Below are positions 37,193 through 44,925 of a stretch of DNA of 53,856 nt, piece by piece; the stretch's first letter is position 1, and each line of letters opens with the position of its first letter. A model generated the notes under the pieces. The model was not told the DNA's origin, did no database searches, and saw nothing but the letters and a program-made list of their open reading frames with translations. The position numbers were made by a program, and so were the translations under genes. The stretch is from Bacillota bacterium (lineage in GTDB: Bacteria > Bacillota > Bacilli > Alicyclobacillales > SLC66), in NCBI GenBank assembly GCA_021821055.1, contig JAKACX010000011.1, forward strand, positions 1 to 53,856, written 5' to 3'.

Positions 37193-37894
37193 TCACCCGT
37201 GCAGCCTGAGCACCTGAAACGCTTCTGCATAGTCCGCGTAGATGAGTTGTCCCCTGTAGCGCGCCCGCGTCACGATCGTCTGCGGGTTGAGGGGATGGCG
37301 TTCGGGGCCAAGCTGTGTACCAAAAGCGTCGAGCGCATCCGCCTTGATACTCACTTCGTCCGCTGTCAAAGGCACGATAAGGTTGGGCTGAAACTCCATT
37401 TCCCCGTCGGTCTCATAAATGAAGATCGAGCCCTGCCAAAAGTACGGGCGCGCCGACGTGAGCGCCACATTGTGCATGACCTCGTGGTCCTGGTGTTTCG
37501 TCCGCGAAGGAATGAATAACACAGTCGGCGAGAAATCGTGGATGTGGTCTTCCACCATGGTGACCATTTCGACTCTCGGCACCGTATCCAGGCGGCTGTG
37601 ATGGCGGATGGGAGGCGCATCGTCAAGGTACATGAAATGAAAATCCGTGATTCCCAAGATCTCGAATGCCCGCCGCATCTCTGCGAGCCGGTGGATCCCA
37701 CTGTACGTTTTGTACTGGCTCATGTCCTTGAAGTATTTTTGCGATTCAGACACGACAACTGAAGCGATCAGTACGCGCACCGGACTCCCGTGCCGGATAT
37801 ATTTCTGAATGACGCCGCCGCACCCAATGGTTTCATCGTCCGCATGCGGCGCAAGAACCAGAACCCTCTGCCCCTCATAGCTAAGCGCCCGCAC
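37193..37894 (-). CDS. PIG-L/LmbE-family N-acetylglucosaminyl deacetylase
   Basis: A ~233-residue zinc deacetylase of the PIG-L/LmbE/BshB family. It has the metal and catalytic motif APHADDETIGCGG near the N-terminus, the second His region PSRTKHQDHEVMHN, and a DDAPPIRHHSRLDT loop. Relatives deacetylate GlcNAc groups in GPI, mycothiol, bacillithiol and antibiotic or glycan biosynthesis. The GTG at 37894 is preferred because GGGGTGG lies 7 nt upstream. An ATG at 37933 has only a weak purine tract. It lies 26 bp before the GT4 gene on the same strand, suggesting that the two modify the same sugar. The substrate is unknown. Confidence 0.88.
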   Translation of the reverse strand: MRALSYEGQRVLVLAPHADDETIGCGGVIQKYIRHGSPVRVLIASVVVSESQKYFKDMSQYKTYSGIHRLAEMRRAFEILGITDFHFMYLDDAPPIRHHSRLDTVPRVEMVTMVEDHIHDFSPTVLFIPSRTKHQDHEVMHNVALTSARPYFWQGSIFIYETDGEMEFQPNLIVPLTADEVSIKADALDAFGTQLGPERHPLNPQTIVTRARYRGQLIYADYAEAFQVLRLHG

Positions 37895-38070
37895 GGCCTG
37901 CCCACCCCGTTTCGTGAAGTCCCGCCGCTGCATTCTTCATCGTATGTGCCGCGTTCACGGCAGCCGAAAGACAGCGGCCCATCTTGCGCAAAGATGGGAT
38001 AGCGTCCACGAAAAGTGCGGTGGTCGCCACTACAGTAGTCCTATCAGAGGCGAGAGGCGGCGATCGCGCC

Positions 38071-39213
38071 ATGCGACAAACAGACAGTCCAAACGTCACC
38101 GTGCTGCTCACAGGAATCGGAGCCCCGGGAGCCCCGGGAGTCATTCGGTCGCTGCGTCTTGTCCAGGACCGGGCTGTGCGCATCGTCGGCGTGGACATGA
38201 ATCCACTGGCCCCGGGCCGTTTCCTGGCCGACCACTTTGAGACCGTCCCTGGCGCGCGGGAGTCGGATTTTATCGCGACGGTAGCCGCCATTTGCCGCAA
38301 ACAACGGGTGGATGTCGTGCTGCCGCTGGTCACCGGAGAACTCATCAAATTCGCAGAGGCCAGCCCCGCGTTCCTGGCGGCCGGGACCGTCGTCTCGGTG
38401 TCCCGCGCCGACGCCCTGCGCCTGGCGATCGATAAGGGCAGGCTGTTTGCGGCTCTTCGCGCGGCGCACATGGCGGTGCCCCGCCACGTGTCCGTCACGA
38501 GCGGACCCGACCTGCTGCGCGCTCTGCGCGACTTGGGATACCCGGATCAGGAGGTGTGCTTCAAACCGAGTGTGGGAGATGGGGGCCGGGGATTTCACAG
38601 GATCGTTCCGCCTTCCGACCGCCTGCAATCACTGTTTGCGGAAAAGTCCGGCTCCTACGGCGTCACGTACGACGAAATCGAGCGCCTGGTCACGGCCGCG
38701 GGCGCGCACGACATTCCCGAAGTGCTGGCCATGGAGTACCTGCCGGGCCGAGAGTACAGCGTCGACCTCCTCGCGGACCACGGCAGGGTGCTTGTGGCCG
38801 TTCCACGCCTGCGCGAACAGACCGCCGGGGGCGTCACGACAACCGGCGTCACCTGCATGGAAGAGGATGTGATCCGGTACGCTTCAGATGTCGTCGCGCG
38901 CCTCGGACTGCACGGCAACATAGGCGTTCAGGCGCGGCGCGACCGAGACGGAGGGGTACGGATCGTCGAGGTCAATCCGCGCATACAGGGCAGCATCGTC
39001 CATTGCACGGCCTCCGGGGTCAATCTCCCCTACCTCGCGGTCAGGCTCGCGCTCGGACCACCGCCTCTTGTGGAGCCACTCGACGTGAAATGGGGGGTTC
39101 GCATGCAACGCTACTTTGCGGAAGTGTACAGCGACGCCGACGGCGGCCCCTGCGAGTCCGGCGGGGACACTTCGCCCGTCACGCCCCGCGGACTCTCATT
39201 CCCCGGGCCGTGA
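38071..39213 (+). CDS. ATP-grasp ligase (carbamoyl-phosphate-synthase-like/PylC-like)
   Basis: A 380-residue protein with a Rossmann-like N-terminus (NVTVLLTGIGAPGAPGVIRSLR). The ATP-grasp fold has EVCFKPSVGDGGRGFHRIV (B-domain glycine loop), EVLAMEYLPGREYSVDLLAD, and the catalytic metal-binding VEVNPRIQGS. It would activate a carboxylate as acyl-phosphate and join it to an amine or thiol. It resembles ligases acting in glycoconjugate, amino-sugar or peptide tailoring, but the substrate is unknown. The ATG at 38071 follows GAGAGGCGG. It is divergent from the PIG-L gene (177 bp apart) and its 3' end overlaps the convergent MFS gene by 35 bp. Confidence 0.85.
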   Translation: MRQTDSPNVTVLLTGIGAPGAPGVIRSLRLVQDRAVRIVGVDMNPLAPGRFLADHFETVPGARESDFIATVAAICRKQRVDVVLPLVTGELIKFAEASPAFLAAGTVVSVSRADALRLAIDKGRLFAALRAAHMAVPRHVSVTSGPDLLRALRDLGYPDQEVCFKPSVGDGGRGFHRIVPPSDRLQSLFAEKSGSYGVTYDEIERLVTAAGAHDIPEVLAMEYLPGREYSVDLLADHGRVLVAVPRLREQTAGGVTTTGVTCMEEDVIRYASDVVARLGLHGNIGVQARRDRDGGVRIVEVNPRIQGSIVHCTASGVNLPYLAVRLALGPPPLVEPLDVKWGVRMQRYFAEVYSDADGGPCESGGDTSPVTPRGLSFPGP

Positions 39214-40402
39214 GCACGATCGCCGCGCCAATCGCCAGGACGCAGGCGACCAAGGCGAATGTCAGGCGCGGGTTTTGCGCGTACGCAATGCCGCCGATCA
39301 GGCCCGCCGGCCACGTGAACAGCAGGATCAGCACGGCCAGGACCGACGTGAATTTGGCCCGCTCCTCGTCGCGGATTACGTTGGCCGTGAGCGCTTCCAG
39401 AAATGGGTTGGCAATCACGGCGCCCGCGGCGGACAGTGTCGCGGTGACTGCCATGTAGCCAATCGCGTGGCGGGGAGCGGCGATCAGGAGCAGGCTTGCG
39501 ACAAGCGACAGGAGAAAACCGGCGGCCACATGCCGTTCCGCGTGATGCTGCGGCAGGCGCGGTATGACGAAATAGACGAGCAGCAGCGTTACCGCCGATG
39601 CGATGGCGGGAAACAGGGCGATCCAGGCCGCCTGTATGCCGAGATCCGACACGAGGTACACGGACAGGAAGGTGGTGACCAGCACCGCCTGAAAATTGTT
39701 CAGAACGTATACCGCGAAGACCGCCACGACCCTTCGATCGGAGAAGATCTCGCGGATGACCGCCGCGTGCTGCCGGACGACCGTCCGCATCGTTACGCCG
39801 CGCGCCACAGCCATCTGCCGCACGCCAACCGCCGTCTCGTGCACCGCGCGATTGCGCAGGAAGAACATGGCCGTCATGCCGACAAACGCGAGTCCGTACA
39901 TGATTCGGACCGCTGGCACCAGCTTCATGTGCGCGATCAGCAGCCCTCCCAGCGGAGTGAACAGACCGGAGGCAACGACGATCAGTTGGAGCGCGGTGAA
40001 AACCTGTGCGCGGTCCCGCACCTCGGTGTCTTCGATGAGAAGGCAGTACCATGCGGTGTTAGGTATTTTTTGGAAACTATTGAAGAACGCCGCGACGACA
40101 AAGAACCAGACATTCGCAGACACCATCCAAATGAATGTGGTGACAGACCAGCTGACAAGGTCGAACAGGAGCAGTGCGCGCCGTCTTCCGAGGCGATCCG
40201 TGAGCTGGCCGCTCGCAGCGGAACTGAACAGTTGCAGGATCATCCCGAGCGACGTGACCATGCCTATCTGTGTTGTGCTGACGCCGAGGCGCAGCATATA
40301 GACGGTTGCGTACGTCGTGTAGAGGCTGTAAGGCAGGATAAACATGGGCTCGTAGATCAGACACCCACGGGCATTCCCGCGAACGCCCCGCAGCCACTGC
40401 AT
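39179..40402 (-). CDS. MFS-family transporter
   Basis: A 407-residue major facilitator with ~12 hydrophobic helices. The signature loop between TM2 and TM3 is SGQLTDRLGRRRALLLFD. Drug/H+-antiporter-like features appear in the first half, and a short cytoplasmic loop (ETAVGVRQMAVARGV) separates the halves. The ATG at 40402 has GGAAGGGG 8 nt upstream. An earlier in-frame ATG lacks a signal. The 3' end overlaps the convergent ATP-grasp gene by 35 bp. By position it could export the product of the adjacent GT4/PIG-L/ATP-grasp group, but a general drug exporter is equally possible. Confidence 0.88.
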   Translation of the reverse strand: MQWLRGVRGNARGCLIYEPMFILPYSLYTTYATVYMLRLGVSTTQIGMVTSLGMILQLFSSAASGQLTDRLGRRRALLLFDLVSWSVTTFIWMVSANVWFFVVAAFFNSFQKIPNTAWYCLLIEDTEVRDRAQVFTALQLIVVASGLFTPLGGLLIAHMKLVPAVRIMYGLAFVGMTAMFFLRNRAVHETAVGVRQMAVARGVTMRTVVRQHAAVIREIFSDRRVVAVFAVYVLNNFQAVLVTTFLSVYLVSDLGIQAAWIALFPAIASAVTLLLVYFVIPRLPQHHAERHVAAGFLLSLVASLLLIAAPRHAIGYMAVTATLSAAGAVIANPFLEALTANVIRDEERAKFTSVLAVLILLFTWPAGLIGGIAYAQNPRLTFALVACVLAIGAAIVLTARGMRVRGA

Positions 40403-40439
40403 GTCACAGACCCCTTCCCCATAACTAATCATCATGGCA

Positions 40440-40468
40440 TTGATATCTTTTTGTTATGGTAGTACACT
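40440..40468 (+). promoter_or_regulatory. Promoter of the ArsP-like permease gene
   Basis: TTGATA (40440-40445) and TACACT (40463-40468) are separated by 17 bp. Transcription begins ~55 bp before the permease ATG, in the divergent gap with the MFS gene. Confidence 0.65.
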
Positions 40469-40530
40469 CCAATGGAGCAGCGACAACGTCCGCTCTCGAA
40501 CCATATAGATCACCGCGGAGGGGAACCTGC

Positions 40531-41613
40531 ATGCCGGAATTATCCCGTACACCGTCCAGCACAACTTCCGGGTACCAGTGGTCCCGGTCGCACGTTCTGT
40601 GGCGCATCGTCCTTTTCCTGGCGCTTGTCGTCATCGGAGAATGGTACGTCAAGTGGAATCCATATTACCATAAGGCGTTCGTGGCCGCAGCGCAACATTC
40701 GATCGGCCATTCCATCGTCAGCGGTTCCGGCGCGGTCGCGCCGGCCGTATCCCTGGCGGCCGCCTGGGACTATGCCGTACAGTACTTTCTTGCCGTCTGG
40801 CAGGCCGTCATTCTCGGCGTGGTCGTGGGCGCTGCCGTGCAGGTCCTGGTGCCGCGGGACTGGCTGCTCAAGGTGCTCGGCCATCGCGGGAAATCCTCCG
40901 TCATCGCCGCAGGCGCACTGGCCATGCCGGCCATGATGTGCACCTGCTGCAGCGCCCCGATCGTCGTCGGACTGCGCAAGCAGCAGGTTCCCACCGGATC
41001 GGCGCTCGCCTTCTGGCTCGCCAATCCCGTACTCAATCCGGCCACCATCGTCTTTACCGGATTCGTGCTGGGGTGGAATTTCGCCGTGGTCCGCATCCTC
41101 TTCGGGCTCGCGCTGGTGCTCGTCGTTGGCTTGGCGGCAAACCGTTTTTGGGCAGACCGCGCCATACCCGAGGCGGCGCAGGAAACGATCACCCAGGCGG
41201 CTCTCGTCGACGAACGGCCTCTGTGGGCGCGTTTTTTCGCAAACGTGCTGCGGATCTCCTGGTCCGTCATCCCCGTCTACATTCTGCTTGTACTTGGCGT
41301 GGGGGCGCTGCGCGGCTGGCTCTTCCCGGCCGTCGGACTGGCCCATGCGGACGGTCTGCTGTGGATCGTCGGCTTGGCGATAACTGGAACGTTATTCGTC
41401 ATTCCGACCGCAGGTGAAGTGCCCATCATCCAGACCATGATGCACTATGGACTCGGGCTCGGTCCCGCATACACGCTCCTCTTGACTCTGCCCGCCGTCA
41501 GCGCTCCGTCCGCCGCCATGGTGTGGCGCCAGTTCCCCAAGCGGGCCCTGCTCTTCACGGGCGCGGCCGTATTCGTCACGGGTCTTCTCGCCGGTCTGAC
41601 CGGCCTGCTGTGA
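40531..41613 (+). CDS. Permease, ArsP/DUF318 family (PF03773-like)
   Basis: A 360-residue polytopic permease with ~8-9 helices. The family hallmark is the Cys/Met-rich intramembrane motif MPAMMCTCCSAPIVVGLRK. It is paired with a repeat-related second half (TAGEVPIIQTMMHYGLGLGP), and WLANPVLNPATIVFTGFVLGW lies between them. Members include ArsP (efflux of trivalent organoarsenicals) and putative metal or thiol permeases. The adjacent cysteines may bind soft metal(loid)s. The ATG at 40531 has GGAGG 9 nt upstream. No ars genes are adjacent, although an ArsR-CDF metal operon lies 5.5 kb away, so the substrate is uncertain. Confidence 0.88.
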   Translation: MPELSRTPSSTTSGYQWSRSHVLWRIVLFLALVVIGEWYVKWNPYYHKAFVAAAQHSIGHSIVSGSGAVAPAVSLAAAWDYAVQYFLAVWQAVILGVVVGAAVQVLVPRDWLLKVLGHRGKSSVIAAGALAMPAMMCTCCSAPIVVGLRKQQVPTGSALAFWLANPVLNPATIVFTGFVLGWNFAVVRILFGLALVLVVGLAANRFWADRAIPEAAQETITQAALVDERPLWARFFANVLRISWSVIPVYILLVLGVGALRGWLFPAVGLAHADGLLWIVGLAITGTLFVIPTAGEVPIIQTMMHYGLGLGPAYTLLLTLPAVSAPSAAMVWRQFPKRALLFTGAAVFVTGLLAGLTGLL

Positions 41614-41657
41614 ATCCGCGCACAGCCGCGCAACCAGAGCCGCAGCCCCGCCATTCG

Positions 41658-41666
41658 TGGTACAAT
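41658..41666 (+). promoter_or_regulatory. Extended -10 promoter before a small ORF
   Basis: TGGTACAAT is an extended -10 (TGn-TACAAT) 37 bp upstream of the ATG at 41703. No clear -35 is present. Confidence 0.5.
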
Positions 41667-41702
41667 AGACCATGGGCATATCCCTGAAAGAGGCGACCGC
41701 TT

Positions 41703-41906
41703 ATGGAGAATGGAAGAGCGCACGACATCACGACCCAAATCATTGTCGCGATGATCAACACGAACGGCATATTCCAAACCAAGGAACGCCACGACTACAG
41801 CCAGGTCTCCCGCGACGTGTCCGCCCAGGTCGCCGACGCCTACCGCGTCATTTACAACGCGATCGCCAGCACAGACAGCAACGCGAACCCGCCTTCGGCG
41901 AACTGA
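41703..41906 (+). CDS. Small hypothetical protein (67 aa)
   Basis: A 67-residue ORF starting MENGRAHDITTQIIVAMINT, with AAAGAGG ~9-10 nt before the ATG and an extended -10 promoter 37 bp upstream, so expression is plausible. It is soluble and mixed-charge, predicted mostly helical (IIVAMINTNGIF; SRDVSAQVADAYRVIYNAIA), and ends with a short polar tail. No family is recognised. It resembles the short stand-alone proteins common in Bacilli. Confidence 0.55.
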   Translation: MENGRAHDITTQIIVAMINTNGIFQTKERHDYSQVSRDVSAQVADAYRVIYNAIASTDSNANPPSAN

Positions 41907-41960
41907 GTGTCTGACCGTAAGACACGGTGCCAGGGCGACGGTCGCGGCTGTATGACAAGC

Positions 41961-42308
41961 TCAGTGTAGGACCGTCGGGTCGCGTGGGTCGAGCAGCCTT
42001 TGTATGCTCGTGCAGTCATCGTTTGGTATCCATGTGGATGGCCTTCGGCCGCCCCAGAACGTGTCCCGCGAGGATGAGTTCGACGCCGGCCGGTTCATCG
42101 TGCCCCCCCACTGCAAGCCCCAAACGGTCGCTCCCGGCATCACAGGACCGCTCCGTCCGCGACCGCGCTCGTCTCTGTGCGACTTGCCACGGCATGGCGG
42201 CGCAAAGTCTCCTTCGATCAGTTGAACCGTGTGACCGCACTGCTGACAGCGGTACTCTCCGGTCAGCGCGATGATCCTGCCTGTCCTGCTGTCCGCACCC
42301 GTCTCCAT
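41961..42308 (-). CDS. Possible small zinc-ribbon protein
   Basis: An ORF of up to 115 residues whose first ~50 look protein-like: GEYRCQQCGHTVQLIEGDFA, then PPCRG. This CxxCGH ... PPC arrangement is that of rubredoxin-like zinc ribbons, although the expected fourth Cys is missing (PPCRGKSH). AAAGGA lies 9 nt before the ATG at 42308. A TATAAT on the same strand at 42367-42372 would start the transcript ~50 bp upstream. The C-terminal half is low-quality and may reflect a frameshift or a truncated gene. Overall a small or decaying gene is plausible but not certain. Confidence 0.42.
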   Translation of the reverse strand: METGADSRTGRIIALTGEYRCQQCGHTVQLIEGDFAPPCRGKSHRDERGRGRSGPVMPGATVWGLQWGGTMNRPASNSSSRDTFWGGRRPSTWIPNDDCTSIQRLLDPRDPTVLH

Positions 42309-42817
42309 CCGCGACTGTCCTTTCGCGTGCAACCGAATAGTCAATCATTGTGCTGCACATGTCGACATTATAACAGAATCGAGGGCCTTATTGGCAGAAA
42401 CTGAAGGATACCTCCAAAACGATAGTGTTTGTGGCCTCACGGGAAATACGCTCGGCTGAGCCAGTGACCGGGGATGGCCCATGGGGCCTGGCCCGGAAGA
42501 CAGGTCTGTAGCAGCCGTCGGGTCCGTGCCAGCCGACCGTATCCCTTTGCTCCTGCTCAGTCAGCGCGCAAGCGCCGCACAACTCGCGACGAGCAAAGGG
42601 ACACAGGCGACCGAGCAATCCTTCATTCGACCGCTGACCCACCGCGGGATCGGCGTGCCACCGTGACGTGGAGACTTTTCATCCTCCGCTCCCGGCGCGC
42701 CCGCGCCATGGGCGTCTGCCCAGAAAATGCAAGCGCGTCTGTACCGCGCCATCTGCGGCGGACCGATCGAAATTCACCGTTCCCCTGGGCTGTTCCTTTG
42801 TCGGATTGCAGCCCCGT
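42309..42817. other. Intergenic region containing repeat copy B
   Basis: About 500 bp. Apart from the promoter of the possible zinc-ribbon gene (42367-42372, minus strand) and copy B of the dispersed repeat, I see no gene. Reading frames here correspond to translations of the repeat. Confidence 0.5.
42494..42705 (-). repeat. Dispersed structured repeat, full copy B (inverted)
   Basis: The reverse complement of this stretch aligns along its whole length with copy A at 21433-21643. On the plus strand the 14-bp stem is GTATCCCTTTGCTC (42539-42552) and GAGCAAAGGGACAC (42591-42604). Loop substitutions relative to copy A keep GC-rich internal pairing (GCGC-TT-GCGC here). The outer boundaries GCGGGCGCGCC and CAGACCTGTCTTCC match those of copy A. 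Confidence 0.88.
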
Positions 42818-43384
42818 TCAGTCGAAGTACCGGGTCCACACGCCCGTTGTGAAGTCAAACATCTTGATGATCCGGGCGGGGTTCCCCGCGACGACACTGT
42901 AATTCGGCACATCCTTCACGACAACCGAGTTTGCCCCGATCATCACGTGATTCCCCACCGTGACGCCTGGACCAATAAACGTTCCCACTCCAATCAACAC
43001 GTCGTCGCCGATCCTGACCGCCTTGGGCGACGTCATGCCTGAGATGAGAATCGGTTTGTGCGGATCATCGTACGCGTGCCCCACGTCCGCGATGAAGACG
43101 CGCTCGCCAATCAGGCAGCTGTGTCCAATCGTGATGTCCAACGCGCACGACGCGCCGAAGAAACGCCCCACCTGTGTATTGTCCCCGATCGTGACGCGTG
43201 AGCCTGGAGACGGAAATGAGAAGAAGGCGTGCTCCGCGACAAAGACGTTCTTCCCGTAAACGACTTCCCCGTAACCATAGACGGAGAATGGTTGCACTAT
43301 GGCTGGCCCACCCAAAGTGATCACCCCCTTCGTCTGCAGTGTATGCGGTGAATCCGGATCGACTCCGACGCTCGCCCACCGCAC
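42818..43384 (-). CDS. Hexapeptide-repeat (left-handed beta-helix) acyltransferase
   Basis: About 188 residues with repeated [LIV]-G-x4 hexapeptides (VTIGDNTQVGRFFGAS, ITIGHSCLIGERVFIADVGH, VRIGDDVLIGVGTFIGPGVT, VTVGNHVMIGANSVVVKDV). It closes with the typical cap PNYSVVAGNPARIIKMFD. The His in ADVGHAYDD is the likely catalytic base of CoA-dependent O- or N-acetyltransferases such as WbbJ/Maa/VatD relatives. The acceptor is unknown; a surface glycan is plausible. The start is unclear: the GTG at 43384 is used, but its Shine-Dalgarno is weak. The frame extends upstream without a better signal. It is divergent from rpoN. Confidence 0.82.
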   Translation of the reverse strand: MRWASVGVDPDSPHTLQTKGVITLGGPAIVQPFSVYGYGEVVYGKNVFVAEHAFFSFPSPGSRVTIGDNTQVGRFFGASCALDITIGHSCLIGERVFIADVGHAYDDPHKPILISGMTSPKAVRIGDDVLIGVGTFIGPGVTVGNHVMIGANSVVVKDVPNYSVVAGNPARIIKMFDFTTGVWTRYFD

Positions 43385-43446
43385 ACCTTGAGTGATGCAG
43401 GAGTTCTTTTGGCGAGCGGCGAAATATACTGGTGATACGGCGCCAG

Positions 43447-43462
43447 CGGCATGGATCTTGCT
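43447..43462 (+). promoter_or_regulatory. Candidate sigma-54 (-24/-12) promoter upstream of rpoN
   Basis: CGGCATGGATCTTGCT has GG at 43448-43449 and GC at 43460-43461, the invariant 12-bp spacing, and matches GGCAT-N5-TTGCT found at two other sites in this region. It lies 62 bp before the rpoN ATG, implying sigma-54 control of its own gene. The -26 T is C here, so it is the weakest of the three. Confidence 0.6.
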
Positions 43463-43523
43463 AGTATCATCGCCCCCTGTCCGGGCATCGCCGGCGCGAC
43501 ACAGACCCCTGGAGGCTACACCC

Positions 43524-44858
43524 ATGCAGGAGGCGTACGGTCTCGTCCAACAGCAAGCGCAGCGCCTCACGATGACGCCCACTCTGCAACAGGCCATCAC
43601 CGTTCTGCAGATGTCAACCACTGACCTGTGGGAATACGCGGCGGAGGCGGTCACCGAGAATCCCATGCTCGACTGGGTGCATCGGGAGCGTCAGGAGCGG
43701 GCGCGTTTTCGCGGTGTGGGGCGCATCGGCGACGTGGCCGCCTCCGCCGTGGCGCAACCGGACACGCTGGCACTGACTCTGCACGACCAATTGCGCTTGA
43801 GCAATCTCCATGGCCCGCGTCGAAGACTCGTGCGTTATTTGATTGACTGTCTGGATGAACGGGGATATCTGGAGATTCCTTTGGAGGAGATCGCGGAACA
43901 CCTGCGGATTCACCAGGCCGATGTCCTGGCGGCGCTGCGGGAATTGCAGACTTTTGAACCTCCCGGCGTGGGCGCGCGGGACCTGCGCGAGTGCCTTCAC
44001 CTGCAACTGGCGGCGCGTTCGCCAGTTGCAGGTGCTGCCGACGGCGCGGTGCTCGATGTTGCCGTCCGGGCGGTGGTTGGAGAGTGGGACGCGCTGTGCG
44101 GACGAAGACGGTCACAACTGGCGGGGCGGCTCGGTTGCTCAAAGGAGACCATGCATGGGGCGCTCACGCTGATCCAGTCCCTTGACCCGCATCCGGGCCT
44201 GAACCACGGCCTTGGCAGTGCGATCCACGTCATGCCGGACGTGTCCATAACCCGTACGAACGGCGGATACGTGGTGGCCGCCAACGACGACGCGTTCCCT
44301 CATCTGCGCGTAAATGAGGAATACAGGTCATACCTGTCGCTGGCCCGTGCGGATCAGGACACCCAGGGCGACACACGCGACTACCTGTCGCGCAACCTGG
44401 CGTCCGCGACAGCGCTGTTGCACAGCATCGAGGCGCGGCGGCGGACGCTTCTCCGGGTCACCGAGGCGCTTGTGGTTCATCAACGGGGATTCCTCGATTT
44501 CGGGCCCACGCACATGAGGCCGCTTACGCTCAAGATGGTCGGGGACGACCTCGGGCTGCACGAATCGACGGTGAGCCGCGCGGTGGCGGGGAAATTTGTG
44601 CAGACGCCGCGGGGAGTCTTTGAACTTCGCCACTTTTTCCCCGCGCGTCTCGGATCGAAGGACGGCGAAGGTGTGTCGGCAGCGAGTGTCAAGACGTCGA
44701 TCAAGGCGCTCATCGAGGAGGAACGCCTTGAGGTCCTCACGGATCAGATGCTGGCCAACATCCTTCAGGAGCGGGGCATCCAGATCTCGCGGCGCACGGT
44801 GGCCAAGTACCGGGAGGAAATGAAGATTGCCCCATCGGCGCTGCGCCGGGAACTGTGA
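43524..44858 (+). CDS. rpoN: RNA polymerase sigma-54 factor
   Basis: A 444-residue RpoN/SigL. The Gln-rich region I that contacts enhancer-binding proteins reads MQEAYGLVQQQAQRLTMTPT, then LQQAITVLQMSTTDLWEYA. The core-binding region has YLIDCLDERGYLEIPLEEIA and FEPPGVGARDLRECLHLQL. The -12 HTH follows (MVGDDLGLHESTVSRAVAGK), then the near-canonical RpoN box ISRRTVAKYREEM, which reads the -24 GG. TGGAGG is 8 nt before the ATG at 43524. It sits beside a sigma-54-type amino-acid catabolic cluster and has a -24/-12 motif of its own. Confidence 0.96.
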   Translation: MQEAYGLVQQQAQRLTMTPTLQQAITVLQMSTTDLWEYAAEAVTENPMLDWVHRERQERARFRGVGRIGDVAASAVAQPDTLALTLHDQLRLSNLHGPRRRLVRYLIDCLDERGYLEIPLEEIAEHLRIHQADVLAALRELQTFEPPGVGARDLRECLHLQLAARSPVAGAADGAVLDVAVRAVVGEWDALCGRRRSQLAGRLGCSKETMHGALTLIQSLDPHPGLNHGLGSAIHVMPDVSITRTNGGYVVAANDDAFPHLRVNEEYRSYLSLARADQDTQGDTRDYLSRNLASATALLHSIEARRRTLLRVTEALVVHQRGFLDFGPTHMRPLTLKMVGDDLGLHESTVSRAVAGKFVQTPRGVFELRHFFPARLGSKDGEGVSAASVKTSIKALIEEERLEVLTDQMLANILQERGIQISRRTVAKYREEMKIAPSALRREL

Positions 44859-44925
44859 TGCGGTCGGAGACGCCATGACGTGGGAGTCAAAGCGTCCCGG
44901 CCGCGCGTTGGATAACAACCCTATG

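Noticed and set aside
36066-37933. Bacillithiol genes bshA/bshB
   Set aside because: PIG-L next to GT4 suggests it, but the GT4 N-terminus lacks the BshA start (CYPTVGGSG-type) and no bshC is near. Kept as generic families.
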